Part shown: one piece after another, positions 8,884 through 17,184 of the stretch
Layout: each line of letters begins with the position of its first letter
Position numbering within the stretch: the first letter of the stretch is position 1
NCBI GenBank assembly: GCA_043755435.1
Contig: JAYUSZ010000171.1
Coordinates: 1-64,000, forward strand
Direction of reading: 5' to 3'
Source of the DNA: JANXSF01 sp043755435
GTDB taxonomy: Bacteria; Acidobacteriota; Terriglobia; Bryobacterales; Bryobacteraceae
DNA length: 64,000 bases
Made by a program: the position numbers and the translations under genes
Notes under the pieces: generated by a model
Database searches by the model: none
The model's input: only the letters and a program-made list of their open reading frames with translations
What the model was told of the DNA's origin: nothing

Positions 8884-8967
8884 GGACGGTGGTAACATCT
8901 CCCGCCCGATGTTCATGCCTTAGGATCAGCGGTGGATTCGGAGATGTTACCACCGTCCCGGATCTCC
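8875..8967. repeat. perfect 28-bp inverted repeat overlapping the purN 3' end
   Basis: Arm 8875-8902 is the exact reverse complement of arm 8940-8967, with a 37-nt loop (8903-8939). The right arm codes for residues LEIRDGGNIS near the end of PurN and the loop holds the purN stop codon. The left arm lies outside the gene. In RNA it would form a very stable stem at the end of the purMN message. It looks like an inverted duplication of the gene end that became a terminator or 3' stabiliser. It has no T-run. Confidence 0.9.
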
Positions 8968-9554
8968 AAACGACGGCCCTCGATCCGCCATTTGCCAGAG
9001 AGAACCAATTGGATTGCCTCGGAATAGATGCGGTGCTCCTCTATAAGGATGCGCGCTGTCAGTGATTCCGCACTGTCGCTCCCAAGCACGGGCACGGTGG
9101 CTTGGAGAATTATTGGGCCGGAATCCAATTGCTCCTCGACAAAATGCGCAGTGCACCCCGCAACTTTCACGCCATAATCGAACGCCTGATGTTGAGCATC
9201 CAATCCCGGGAAGGCTGGTAGCAAGGAAGGGTGAATGTTTACAATCCGTTGACGATAGCGCCGCACGAACTCACCACTCAGCAGTCGCATATATCCGGCA
9301 AGCACCACTAAATCCACCTGATGCTCATCGAGGATTGCTGAAACCTGTCGGTCGAATTCCTCTCGCTCAATCCCTTTCGAGGCGATGCCTACCGCTTTAA
9401 TCCCGAACTTCTTTGCGATAGCAAGACCTGGCGCTTCAGGGCGGTTGGAAATTACAACCGCAATTTCCGCTTTCAACTTTCCTGCTGCAATGTTCTTCGC
9501 AATCGCCTCGAAGTTTGATCCGCGCCCCGAGAGTAAGACGCCTAACTTCTTCAT
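8913..9554 (-). CDS. purN: phosphoribosylglycinamide formyltransferase
   Basis: This 213-aa enzyme transfers a formyl group from 10-formyl-tetrahydrofolate to GAR, the third step of IMP synthesis. Seen: the N-terminal KKLGVLLSGRGSNFEAI (phosphate loop), LAGYMRLLS, the active-site signature NIHPSLLPAFPGLDAQHQA with Asn and His, and GCTAHFVEEQLDSGPI containing the catalytic Asp. The start overlaps the purM stop by 4 bp, so the pair is translationally coupled. The C-terminal 20 residues lie in the inverted repeat and probably arose or changed with it. Confidence 0.95.
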   Translation of the reverse strand: MKKLGVLLSGRGSNFEAIAKNIAAGKLKAEIAVVISNRPEAPGLAIAKKFGIKAVGIASKGIEREEFDRQVSAILDEHQVDLVVLAGYMRLLSGEFVRRYRQRIVNIHPSLLPAFPGLDAQHQAFDYGVKVAGCTAHFVEEQLDSGPIILQATVPVLGSDSAESLTARILIEEHRIYSEAIQLVLSGKWRIEGRRLEIRDGGNISESTADPKA

Positions 9555-10597
9555 TCGTAGATAACCCTATGTGCTGCCCCGCGCTTGGCCTTGACAACTT
9601 CGCCGATTACGAAATGAGGTTCCCGCGCTTTCTTTAAAGTCGCCATTGCCTTGTCAGCATTCTTCTTGCCAACAGCCAGAATCATACCAACGCCCAGGTT
9701 GAAGGTGCGACGGTAATCGTCGTGCGGAACGCTGCCCAACCTTCGCATCATTTCAAACACTGCGGGAATTTGCCAGCTATTCAAATGAATCCTCGCAGCC
9801 AGATGTTTGGGCAGCATGCGCGGAGTGTTGTCGGAAATTCCGCCCCCTGTAATGTGGGCCGCACCTTTCAGCAACTTCGCACTGGTCAGTGCACGAATTG
9901 CTTTCAGATAGCTACGGTGCACTTTCAACAGTTCATCGGCCACGGCGAGTCCAAGTTCTGGAACATGGGTATTGGGCTTGTATCCACCCACCTCAAAGAA
10001 AAGTTTGCGAGCCAACGAATAGCCGTTGGTGTGCAATCCGTTGGAGGGCAGACCAATCAGCACGTCACCTTCAACCGCTTCTTTGCCAGATAGCATTTCC
10101 TTGCTTTCCACTGCGCCTACAATGAAACCCGCTAAGTCGTATTCGCCGTCTTTATAAAGGCCAGGCATCTCCGCCGTCTCGCCACCAATTAAAGCGCACC
10201 CATTCGCTTTGCAGCCACGGGCAATGCCTTCCACCACCGCACCAGCCACATCGGCATTCAGTTTCCCGACGGCAAAATAATCCAGAAAGAACAGCGGCGT
10301 TGCGCCTTGCACGGCAATATCGTTGACGCAGTGGTTTACCAGATCTTCGCCCACCGTATTGTGACGCCCGGTTTCAAAGGCAACCTTGATCTTCGTTCCA
10401 ACGCCATCAGCGGAGCTGATCAGGATTGGTTTCTTCCAGCCAGCCAGTGAAAATCCAGCGCCGAAGCTGCCTATATCTGTCATCACCGCTTTGGTGAATG
10501 TCTTGCGGGCGTGTGCACGAATGAAGCTGACCGCGCGGTCGGCCTCATCAATATTTACACCAGCGTCCTTGTATTGAATCGGTTTTGGGGAACTCAT
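9551..10597 (-). CDS. purM: phosphoribosylformylglycinamidine cyclo-ligase (AIR synthetase)
   Basis: A 348-aa enzyme that closes the imidazole ring of AIR with ATP in purine synthesis. Family motifs are present: YKDAGVNIDEADRAV at the N-terminus, FGAGFSLAGWKKPILISSADGVGTK, HCVNDIAVQGATPLFFLDY, LIGGETAEMPGLY and HITGGGISDN. The start MSSPKPIQYKDAG at 10597 fits the family; an upstream in-frame TTG would add a non-homologous stretch and run into the divergent TPR gene. It forms an operon with purN; other pur genes are remote (purQ begins at 63624). Confidence 0.95.
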   Translation of the reverse strand: MSSPKPIQYKDAGVNIDEADRAVSFIRAHARKTFTKAVMTDIGSFGAGFSLAGWKKPILISSADGVGTKIKVAFETGRHNTVGEDLVNHCVNDIAVQGATPLFFLDYFAVGKLNADVAGAVVEGIARGCKANGCALIGGETAEMPGLYKDGEYDLAGFIVGAVESKEMLSGKEAVEGDVLIGLPSNGLHTNGYSLARKLFFEVGGYKPNTHVPELGLAVADELLKVHRSYLKAIRALTSAKLLKGAAHITGGGISDNTPRMLPKHLAARIHLNSWQIPAVFEMMRRLGSVPHDDYRRTFNLGVGMILAVGKKNADKAMATLKKAREPHFVIGEVVKAKRGAAHRVIYE

Positions 10598-10637
10598 CAG
10601 AGAACTACCAGTGTAAACCAAGCGATAATCGAATTGA

Positions 10638-11456
10638 ATGCCTTTTGACAACGAGATGGAAGAACCCCAAGCGGCCGTTGCGCACTACCAGGAAGAACTT
10701 CTTCAATACAACAAAGAAGAGTTCCCTGAACAATGGGCCACCGTGCAATTTAATCTTGGTGCTGCGTACCTTGATTGGAACCCTAATGAGTCCTCTGAAC
10801 ATGTTCTGCATGCCATTCAATGCTTTCAGGATGCACTGACTGTCTTTAATCCAGAAGACTCGCCAGAAGAATACGGGCTAACCACCCAGACTTTGGGCAG
10901 TGCTTATTTTGAAATGGCCCATGAAGACGCGCCCACTTACTTGCCTTCGGCTCAACAAGCCTATGAGCTGGCTTTGGAAGTGCGGACTCAAGAAGCCTAT
11001 CCATTTGAATGGGCTGAAATCCAGAATCAGCTTGCTATCATCCACACGAACTTGGCAACTTCAGAACCGGAAGTTCATCTGAAGCAAGCCATAGCTTGTT
11101 GTGAAGCGGCCCTGGAAGTCCGTACCAAAGAGGAAGTGCCCGATGCCTGGGCACAGACGCAAAAGAACATGGGCGCAGCCTGGGCAGCATTTCCCGATGA
11201 CGGTACGCATGCCAACTTACACAGTGCCATTGCCTGCTATCAGGAAGCGCTTTCCGTGCATACAGAGGAAGAGTTTCCTTTTGACTGGGCATTGCTGCAA
11301 AGCGGTGTTGGGGATGTGTATATGCAACTCGGAGAAATGGAAACTGCCGCCACTTACTATGAATTTGCACTGGAAGAAATGAATCGCCAGCAAGCCGATG
11401 ACTATATTGCCGATTTGGAGAGAAAGCTGAAAATTGCCCAAGGTGAGGTTAGTTAA
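10638..11456 (+). CDS. tetratricopeptide repeat protein
   Basis: This 272-aa soluble protein consists almost wholly of TPR-like units of about 50 residues with the recurring signature EEFPxxWAxxQxNLGxAY: EEFPEQWATVQFNLG, AYPFEWAEIQNQLA, EVPDAWAQTQKNMGAAW, EEFPFDWALLQSGVGDVY. Units alternate with ALEVRT/ALSVHT helices. TPR arrays mediate protein-protein contacts; no enzymatic domain is attached. It diverges from purM. A GATAAT hexamer ends 8 nt before the ATG, suggesting a leaderless transcript. The specific role is unknown. Confidence 0.8.
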   Translation: MPFDNEMEEPQAAVAHYQEELLQYNKEEFPEQWATVQFNLGAAYLDWNPNESSEHVLHAIQCFQDALTVFNPEDSPEEYGLTTQTLGSAYFEMAHEDAPTYLPSAQQAYELALEVRTQEAYPFEWAEIQNQLAIIHTNLATSEPEVHLKQAIACCEAALEVRTKEEVPDAWAQTQKNMGAAWAAFPDDGTHANLHSAIACYQEALSVHTEEEFPFDWALLQSGVGDVYMQLGEMETAATYYEFALEEMNRQQADDYIADLERKLKIAQGEVS

Positions 11457-11497
11457 TCCTACTGAGCCGCGCGCGTCAGCAAGCGGTTTGCACCAAG

Positions 11498-11503
11498 TAT
11501 AAT
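11498..11503 (+). promoter_or_regulatory. -10 box TATAAT immediately before an MFS gene start
   Basis: A consensus TATAAT lies 5 nt before the ATG at 11509 and there is no Shine-Dalgarno. Transcription would start at about the A of the ATG, so the mRNA should be leaderless. No good -35 box is visible at 16-18 bp. Confidence 0.55.
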
Positions 11504-11508
11504 GGCTT

Positions 11509-12687
11509 ATGGGGTTAACTGCGCATACCTTCAGCGCACGCTTTTGGTCTTTAATCGGTGCAACATTTCTGGGATTTCTTGGCATGGGTGCCGTGCTGCC
11601 AGGGCTTGCACCACATATCCGGCATGACTTAGGTGGCTCAGACCAAACCGTTGGTTTTGTAATTGGGTCCTTCTCTTTCGTCGCACTATTCAGCCGCTTC
11701 TTTTCTGGACCGCTGGCCGACCGGCGTGGCCGCAAAGTTGCCTTCCTCGCCGGCTTAGTTAGTTGCGCAGCTGCCGGATTGGCTTACTTACTTCCTTTGG
11801 GAATTGGGGGAGCTTACCTTGGCCGCATCCTCCAAGGGTTTGGCGAAGCTTGCTTATATACTGGCGCTGCGGCGTGGGTGGTGGAAGTTGGTGGAATCGA
11901 ACGAAGTGGACAAGCACTGGGATATCTAAGCAGTGGAATTTGGGGTGGTATCTCCGCCGGTCCTGTGGTTGGCCATTGGTTAGGCACGTTTGAAAGGGCC
12001 GCCATGCTCCAAACGGCAACCGCCCTGGCTGCCTGTGCCATTCTTTATTTCGTTCAGGAAGATTACACCCCGCACCACAAGCGCGGTGGACGGCTTATCC
12101 CATCGGCACTCATTTTCCCGGGCATTGCAGTGGGATTTGTAAATGTGCACTACCCGGTGATTGCTGGATTCTTGATTCTTCATCTGTCCAACCATGGAAA
12201 CTCCGGACCCGCCGCTTTTTCAGCTTATGCCTGCGTCATCCTGTTCTCTCGGTTCTTCTTCGGTGGACTGCCAGATAAAATCGCCCCTTATTACACCTAC
12301 TATGGCGGATTGCTAGCCATGGCAATCGGATTAGTTGTGATTGCCCAAGGCCCAGGGCCAACCTTGGCAATTGTTGGCACAGGAATTCTTGGATTAGGAT
12401 TCAGCTTCCCCTGGTCCGCAGTGGCGTCGAAAGTGCTTCGGGAAACTCCGGCCAATCAGCGCGGCTCCGTTGTTAGCGTGCTAAGCGCTTTCTACGATTT
12501 GTTTGTGGGAGTAAGTTCTTTTGCTGCGGGTACAGTGGCCGATCACTTTGGATACGCGGCAGCATTCTGGATGGCAGTAGGATCAATCGGCTTGGCTGCA
12601 ATTGCTGGAAGGTGGGTGTTCTTTCAGCAGACGACACGTGTATCTGAAATTAAGAGCGAGCAGTTAGTAACCCCAGTAGCTCAGTAA
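11509..12687 (+). CDS. MFS efflux-type transporter
   Basis: A 392-aa protein with twelve hydrophobic segments. RFFSGPLADRRGRKVAFLAG is the conserved loop 2-3 motif of the major facilitator superfamily and GRILQGFGEACLYTGAAAWV resembles motif C-like regions of drug and sugar efflux members (AraJ/YfcJ-like). It probably exports a small molecule across the inner membrane. It follows the TPR gene by 52 bp with its own -10 box. A hairpin at 12709-12738 ends transcription. The substrate cannot be inferred. Confidence 0.8.
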   Translation: MGLTAHTFSARFWSLIGATFLGFLGMGAVLPGLAPHIRHDLGGSDQTVGFVIGSFSFVALFSRFFSGPLADRRGRKVAFLAGLVSCAAAGLAYLLPLGIGGAYLGRILQGFGEACLYTGAAAWVVEVGGIERSGQALGYLSSGIWGGISAGPVVGHWLGTFERAAMLQTATALAACAILYFVQEDYTPHHKRGGRLIPSALIFPGIAVGFVNVHYPVIAGFLILHLSNHGNSGPAAFSAYACVILFSRFFFGGLPDKIAPYYTYYGGLLAMAIGLVVIAQGPGPTLAIVGTGILGLGFSFPWSAVASKVLRETPANQRGSVVSVLSAFYDLFVGVSSFAAGTVADHFGYAAAFWMAVGSIGLAAIAGRWVFFQQTTRVSEIKSEQLVTPVAQ

Positions 12688-12704
12688 CAACAAGTTGAGA
12701 CAAG

Positions 12705-12738
12705 AAAACCGGGTATCCGTTTCAAGATGAATACCCGG
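12705..12738 (-). terminator. intrinsic terminator between convergent genes
   Basis: CCGGGTAT (12709-12716) pairs perfectly with ATACCCGG (12731-12738). On the minus strand the stem is followed by TTTTC, the usual pattern of an intrinsic terminator for the secreted-protein gene. On the plus strand it can also end the MFS transcript. Confidence 0.65.
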
Positions 12739-12763
12739 GAGTAGTTAACTCGAATACTTCAAA

Positions 12764-13774
12764 CTAGAACTTGCGCAATACACCCTTAAAGATATCTACT
12801 CTGGTACGAGTGTCAATATAGCTTGCCCCATTTACACTGGGAAGACTCTTGCTGTCTGAAATCACTTTATTCCCGCCAGTGCCTGGCGCGGTGGCCAAAG
12901 TGCTTAACAGGAACATTAATGTACGGTCGCCGTTTGCAAAAACAAACTCATACTGAACGGCATAAGGTCCAATCATCAAAGAAAGTGTTCCTCCAGTGCA
13001 GCCAGGATACACTTGATATCGCCCGTTAGTTTCTGCCAAACGGTAGACGTTATTCCCCGCTGTCCCTTTGAAGGAAAGTCCGCCCACATTCGTGGTAGTC
13101 GTACCCGTCAATGTACCTTCACCGGATCTGCCGGAAGCAGAATAGTTGAAGTTAAGAATTCCAATTCCGGTGGAACCGTTTGTACTATCGTAAACTGCGG
13201 ATTCCGTGCGCAAGGACCAGCCCAGTGGTGCCGATGTGGCATTATCCAGTGCTAAGAAAGGATTGGCCGGGCAGGGCCGAGGGTTTTCAACTTTGACAGC
13301 AATCCCTTCCAGCACATGCGACAAGAAGAAATTGTCTAAATAAACCTGGTTCACCAGATAAATCTCACTGTAGTTGCTGTTGGAGAACAGGAACTGCCAA
13401 ATCACACCTTGTGAGCCGTCGGAAAACTGCATTGTACCGCCACGAATTGTGGAAGTGCCTGGGTCGCATTGATAATCAACTTTGCCTGCTGTGGATGCTA
13501 AGCGAGCAATCCGGTTTCCAGCATTCACGGTCATGGTTCCACTGAGGGCTAGGATGGTTTGCCCAGCGTTCCTTGGATCGGCGATCCGGTTGATGGAAAA
13601 GGTTCCGATCGACGCGCTTCCGGGGAATTCGTAGTCCGTTGCTTCCGCATGGAAAGACCAGTTGGTGTTATTGAGAGGGTCGGCAGCGCTGGCTGGACAT
13701 TGAGCCTGTGCCTGTGATGCAAGCAGGAAGGTTGCCGCAAGAAAAACGGATTTCTGGGGGGTGAAAAAGTACAT
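12764..13774 (-). CDS. secreted protein A of a paralogous pair, unknown function
   Basis: This 336-aa protein has a signal peptide (KSVFLAATFLLASQAQAQ) and then beta-rich, Thr/Ser/Gly-rich sequence with two internal halves, each starting like CPxxxxDPLNNTNWSF or CPANPFLALDNA. Near the end, YQVYPGCTGGTLSL is closely shared with the neighbour at 14167-15117. The start at 13774 has AGGAGA nine nt upstream and lies about 50 nt below a promoter at 13832-13860. I do not recognise the family; it looks like a beta-sandwich or barrel secreted to the periplasm or cell surface. Confidence 0.7.
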   Translation of the reverse strand: MYFFTPQKSVFLAATFLLASQAQAQCPASAADPLNNTNWSFHAEATDYEFPGSASIGTFSINRIADPRNAGQTILALSGTMTVNAGNRIARLASTAGKVDYQCDPGTSTIRGGTMQFSDGSQGVIWQFLFSNSNYSEIYLVNQVYLDNFFLSHVLEGIAVKVENPRPCPANPFLALDNATSAPLGWSLRTESAVYDSTNGSTGIGILNFNYSASGRSGEGTLTGTTTTNVGGLSFKGTAGNNVYRLAETNGRYQVYPGCTGGTLSLMIGPYAVQYEFVFANGDRTLMFLLSTLATAPGTGGNKVISDSKSLPSVNGASYIDTRTRVDIFKGVLRKF

Positions 13775-13831
13775 ATTAGTTAGTCTCCTATATAACACGC
13801 CCTACTCAGAACTAAGGACGGTTTCGGCTTG

Positions 13832-13860
13832 ATAGTACCATAACTAGTTAGTAAGTTCAA
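13832..13860 (-). promoter_or_regulatory. sigma70-type promoter of secreted protein A
   Basis: On the minus strand, TTGAAC (13855-13860), a 17-bp spacer and TACTAT (13832-13837). The 13 bp around the -10 (TTATGGTACTATC) are identical to the promoter of the paralogue at 15262-15290. Confidence 0.75.
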
Positions 13861-13996
13861 TGAAAAAGCATTCTTGGGCTTAGTCTTCATGTTACTAACT
13901 ATTCAGTTATCTGAATGCAGCAATAGAGTTATACTTTCGCTGGTATTGGGTTGTCAAATGATTTCAACTGTCCGATGTTACGGCTAACACGAAAGA

Positions 13997-14059
13997 AAAC
14001 TCCCGAGTGCTGATAGCTTGAGGCATCTCTGCCAAAAGCAATACAGCATCCGGGAGTTT
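13997..14059. repeat. nested imperfect inverted repeat
   Basis: Arm 13997-14012 pairs with 14044-14059 over 14 of 16 positions (two central mismatches). The 31-nt loop can fold again (GCTT/AAGC and GGCA/TGCC). It could be a small structured RNA, a cruciform or a repeat element; nothing decides between these. Confidence 0.55.
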
Positions 14060-14096
14060 AATAAGCAGTCTAAAGCGACGGGCTTGAAGATTCCTG

Positions 14097-14136
14097 GGGG
14101 TCTAAGTAGAAATAATGTTATTCCGCCTCAGACCCC
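14097..14136 (-). terminator. hairpin downstream of secreted protein B
   Basis: GGGGTCTAAG (14097-14106) pairs with CTCAGACCCC (14127-14136) with one mismatch, and the loop contains the short self-pairing AATAA/TTATT. It lies about 30 nt beyond the stop of the gene at 14167, as expected for a 3' terminator, but has no T-run. Confidence 0.5.
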
Positions 14137-14166
14137 GGAGAGCTAGCAGATAAGACCGAACCACTT

Positions 14167-15117
14167 CTAGTTGCGATTCAAAGTGAAGTGTATTCCATCA
14201 ACATTGTGGGGCAGTATGAAGACTCTGGAAAAATTACCAGTTACGAACACTCCCTCAAAATTAGCACCAACCATAAAGCCATTTCGAAGATAAGGAATAT
14301 TCATAGTGAATCCTGTGCAATTAGGATAAACTTGGTAACTCCCAGTTTCGGTGCCTTGAGGATTGCTGGCACCATTTGCAATTAGGTTCCCGGTAACTGT
14401 TCCTACCGGACCTGTCCCGGCTTTGAAAACCAATGATGTTCCGGCACCTGCGTTGTAACCAAGTGGGGCCAAAATGTCCAGAACCGAATTTGGGGGCACA
14501 GGGCAAGGAAGCTGACCAGTAGTTTGCGTTGCTGTTCCGGTGGTTGCATAGGTGTTGCTGCCATACGCGTAACCGTCAGTGCCGTTGGTTCCTGAAACTC
14601 CCACTGGGTCAAGCGCGCCGTATCTGCGAAGGTTCAAAGTGCTTGTTGATGTAACTGTGTAAGTAATACTACGGTCCGCGCCGATGGTTGCTGTGATGGG
14701 GTACGACCAGGTCATAATCTGCCCACCAATTCCGTCAGCGATTTGCAGCGTTCCAGCGGCCGCAATGTTGGTCCCTGCGAGGCAGAGATAGTCGATAGAA
14801 CCAACGAACGAAATTAACCGGAAAACAGTACCTAGCGTGTTCATGGTTAGTGTTCCGTTCACTAGCAAACCGCCTCGGCCGCTTGCTGGTCTAGTAATAC
14901 TGAAGTTCCCGATTTCGGCGATGCTTCCACCTGAGTTTGAGAAAGCCCAAGAGGTGTTGTTGAGCGAATCCAATGTTGGAATGCATGGGACCAGTTGCGG
15001 TTGGGGGGCCACTGGGCCTGTACCTGCTGGAGTGTTCACAGTTGTTATGGGGATTTGTGCAAGCAGCACGGATGATAGCAATGTTGCAGCTAGTGCAAGC
15101 ATAGGGGTTACTTTCAT
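14167..15117 (-). CDS. secreted protein B of a paralogous pair, unknown function
   Basis: This 316-aa protein has a signal peptide (MLALAATLLSSVLLAQ), then Thr/Gly/Asn-rich sequence with two halves: CIPTLDSLNNTSWAFSNSGG and CPVPPNSVLDILAPLGYN. It shares LNNTxWxF, SIxxIGxFSI, GTMQ/GTLQ and YQVYPxCTG with the neighbour at 12764-13774, so the two are tandem paralogues. The start at 15117 has AGGAGGAG a few nt upstream. Its promoter at 15262-15290 leaves a leader of roughly 140 nt. No enzymatic motif is visible. Confidence 0.7.
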   Translation of the reverse strand: MKVTPMLALAATLLSSVLLAQIPITTVNTPAGTGPVAPQPQLVPCIPTLDSLNNTSWAFSNSGGSIAEIGNFSITRPASGRGGLLVNGTLTMNTLGTVFRLISFVGSIDYLCLAGTNIAAAGTLQIADGIGGQIMTWSYPITATIGADRSITYTVTSTSTLNLRRYGALDPVGVSGTNGTDGYAYGSNTYATTGTATQTTGQLPCPVPPNSVLDILAPLGYNAGAGTSLVFKAGTGPVGTVTGNLIANGASNPQGTETGSYQVYPNCTGFTMNIPYLRNGFMVGANFEGVFVTGNFSRVFILPHNVDGIHFTLNRN

Positions 15118-15261
15118 TTCAGTTCTCCTCCTGGAGTTATTTCGATATTGATACAACTCCGATTTCATAGAGTTGGTTAAAGTGGTTTCTTGTTTCAGAC
15201 AGGCTTCCAACGAAGAAGCTTCCTATCTGGGTGAATTGTGCTTAATCTACAATGTGGGTAG

Positions 15262-15290
15262 ATAGTACCATAACTAATGTGGGTATTCAA
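15262..15290 (-). promoter_or_regulatory. sigma70-type promoter of secreted protein B
   Basis: On the minus strand, TTGAAT (15285-15290), a 17-bp spacer and TACTAT (15262-15267), with the same TTATGGTACTATC block as the promoter at 13832-13860. Confidence 0.75.
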
Positions 15291-15411
15291 CGAAAAAAAG
15301 TGGGTAGGCTATAGGACTTGATGAACCATCAGTAAGACTAGAAGTTTGTTAAGTTAGTAACACCTATTTTGTATTTAATTCCGTAGCGGCATAGATATTA
15401 TTGTGCAGCAA

Positions 15412-15431
15412 GAAATCATATAAATGATTTC
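15412..15431. repeat. AT-rich inverted repeat GAAATCAT-N4-ATGATTTC
   Basis: Perfect 8-bp arms around a 4-nt loop, about 60 nt beyond the cysN stop codon. It could be a weak terminator stem or a protein-binding palindrome. Confidence 0.5.
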
Positions 15432-15490
15432 AGACGCACCAGAAAAGGCATACGCGTACCAGTACTCTTATAACGAAGGCGCGCTCTACG

Positions 15491-17182
15491 CTAAATTCCT
15501 TCGCCTGAATCAAAAGACAACTCACTTGGCAGGAATCCTGTTTGTTCCAGTCTCGAAAGAATCATGTTCGCGGCATTGTTATCGTTGGTCGAAAGTTCCG
15601 AAGGATCAATCGCGACAAAACGATCGATAGATGCAGCAGCTCGTGCCCTCTCCGAATCGTCGTCCGAAGCGATGGAGCAAATGGCAATCACTCCCGCGTG
15701 ATTCAATACCGCAGCGAATTCCGGTAATAAGTTGGTTTCATGATCGTCAGCCAGCACATGCACCTGACATCCGCGGTCAAATAGGCGTCGCTCCAACAGG
15801 TAAGCCAAATCCTTACGAGCGGTCAACCAAACAGTAACCGGGTAGTGACCATTTCGTTTGTAACGTTCGGCCGGTGTAAGCACACCCTCTTCCAGCTGGA
15901 GCGAGGCCGATTTGCGCCGGTCGCGACCCGCCCATGCGGCTTCGGTAATCATCCCCGCACCCGCTGTGGCGTTTGTTTCCGGATCGATGAGGATAAAACA
16001 ACCAGTAGATCGGTTGTCGCGATACACATCATAAAACAGGGGTCGCTTGGCTTCAATCTGCACCAGGCCGATTTCATTCAGCCCTAGCTCAGTGGCTGGT
16101 ACTTTCGCCATATCGTTGATGTCAATCCGATGGCGAATTTCGGTGATGTTCGCTGTTACGGTTTGCGTGGTGTGCTTCAGCAAGTAAGCATTCCCGGCAA
16201 TCAGCGGTGTTTCCTGCATCCAAACAACGTGAGCTTCCAACCTGCGGGAAACGTGCGGCATGCGGCGCGGGTCCACCAGCATGTCGCCACGGCTTATGTC
16301 GATTTCGTCTTCCAACTCCACAGTAACTGCCATTGGAGGGAATGCTTCGCTCATCGGCCCATCGAAGCTGGGAAGCGATTTCACTTTGGTAGTGCGGCCG
16401 CTGGGGAGCGCCATCACTGTATCTCCGGGCCTCAAAATGCCGGAAGCCAGTTGACCAGCAAATCCACGGAAGTCCAGATTCGGGCGCACCACATACTGTA
16501 CGGGAAAGCGCAGATCCTGGAAGTTACGGCCAGCGTCTAAAGGTACAGTTTCCAGATACTCCAGCATTGCTGGACCCTTGTACCAGGGTGTGCGAATGCT
16601 CTTACTTACAATGTTGTCACCATCCAGCGCACTTACTGGAAAGAATTCAATGAACGGGATTTGAAGATCGGCTGCAAAACTGCGGAAGTCGTTTTCGATT
16701 CGGTTGAAAACGCTTTCGCGGAATTCAACCAAGTCCATTTTGTTAATGGCCACTGCCACGTGCGGAATCCCCAACAACGACGCTATGAAGGCGTGCCGCT
16801 TCGATTGCGGGAGCACGCCTTTGCGGGCATCAATCAGTACAATGGCCAGATCGGCGGTGGAGGCACCGGTGGCCATATTACGTGTGTACTGTTCGTGGCC
16901 GGGGGTATCGGCAATAATAAATTTCCGGCGAGGCGTTTGGAAGTAGCGGTAGGCTACGTCGATTGTAATGCCCTGTTCCCGTTCCGCTCGCAGACCGTCT
17001 GTAAGTAACGATAAGTCAATCGGTCCGGTAGACCTGTTAATTCCCGACTTAGCTACCGATGCCAGTTGATCTTCGTAAACAGAATTAGTCTCCAGTAACA
17101 ACCGTCCAATTAGTGTGGACTTACCGTCGTCTACGCTCCCTGCCGTGGAAAATCGTAGTAACTCTTTGGGTTCTTCAATCAT
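15491..17182 (-). CDS. cysN: sulfate adenylyltransferase GTPase subunit with degenerate APS-kinase tail
   Basis: A 563-aa protein. Residues 1 to about 430 are CysN: P-loop GSVDDGKST at 15-23, switch DTPGHEQYTRNMATGAS, NKMD, then EF-Tu-like beta-barrel domains. It drives ATP-sulfurylase (CysD) by GTP hydrolysis in assimilation of sulfate to APS. Residues about 440-563 align by pattern with APS kinase (RYKRNGHYPVTVWLT, LERRLFDRGCQVHVL) but the kinase P-loop GxSGSGKST is missing: VWLT is followed directly by ARKDLAYLLERRL. The LDGDNVR motif is also replaced by LADDHETN. The tail is thus probably catalytically dead. It starts 2 nt after the cysD stop. Confidence 0.93.
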   Translation of the reverse strand: MIEEPKELLRFSTAGSVDDGKSTLIGRLLLETNSVYEDQLASVAKSGINRSTGPIDLSLLTDGLRAEREQGITIDVAYRYFQTPRRKFIIADTPGHEQYTRNMATGASTADLAIVLIDARKGVLPQSKRHAFIASLLGIPHVAVAINKMDLVEFRESVFNRIENDFRSFAADLQIPFIEFFPVSALDGDNIVSKSIRTPWYKGPAMLEYLETVPLDAGRNFQDLRFPVQYVVRPNLDFRGFAGQLASGILRPGDTVMALPSGRTTKVKSLPSFDGPMSEAFPPMAVTVELEDEIDISRGDMLVDPRRMPHVSRRLEAHVVWMQETPLIAGNAYLLKHTTQTVTANITEIRHRIDINDMAKVPATELGLNEIGLVQIEAKRPLFYDVYRDNRSTGCFILIDPETNATAGAGMITEAAWAGRDRRKSASLQLEEGVLTPAERYKRNGHYPVTVWLTARKDLAYLLERRLFDRGCQVHVLADDHETNLLPEFAAVLNHAGVIAICSIASDDDSERARAAASIDRFVAIDPSELSTNDNNAANMILSRLEQTGFLPSELSFDSGEGI

Positions 17183-17184
17183 TC

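Larger units (their letters stand above)
13799..14166. other. intergenic region with promoter and two structured inverted repeats
   Basis: No coding frame is convincing here. The region holds the promoter of the 12764-13774 gene (13832-13860), a nested hairpin at 13997-14059 and a hairpin at 14097-14136. Base composition is more AT-rich than the flanking genes. Confidence 0.6.
15118..15490. other. intergenic region between secreted protein B and cysN
   Basis: It contains the 5' leader and promoter of secreted protein B (15262-15290) and, beyond the cysN stop codon, a perfect 8-bp inverted repeat with a 4-nt loop (15412-15431). No other gene is supported. Confidence 0.6.

Noticed and set aside
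8769..9065. Plus-strand frame over the GGAGATCCG repeats
   Set aside because: Its protein is a DPGDPGGDP repeat artefact antisense to purN.
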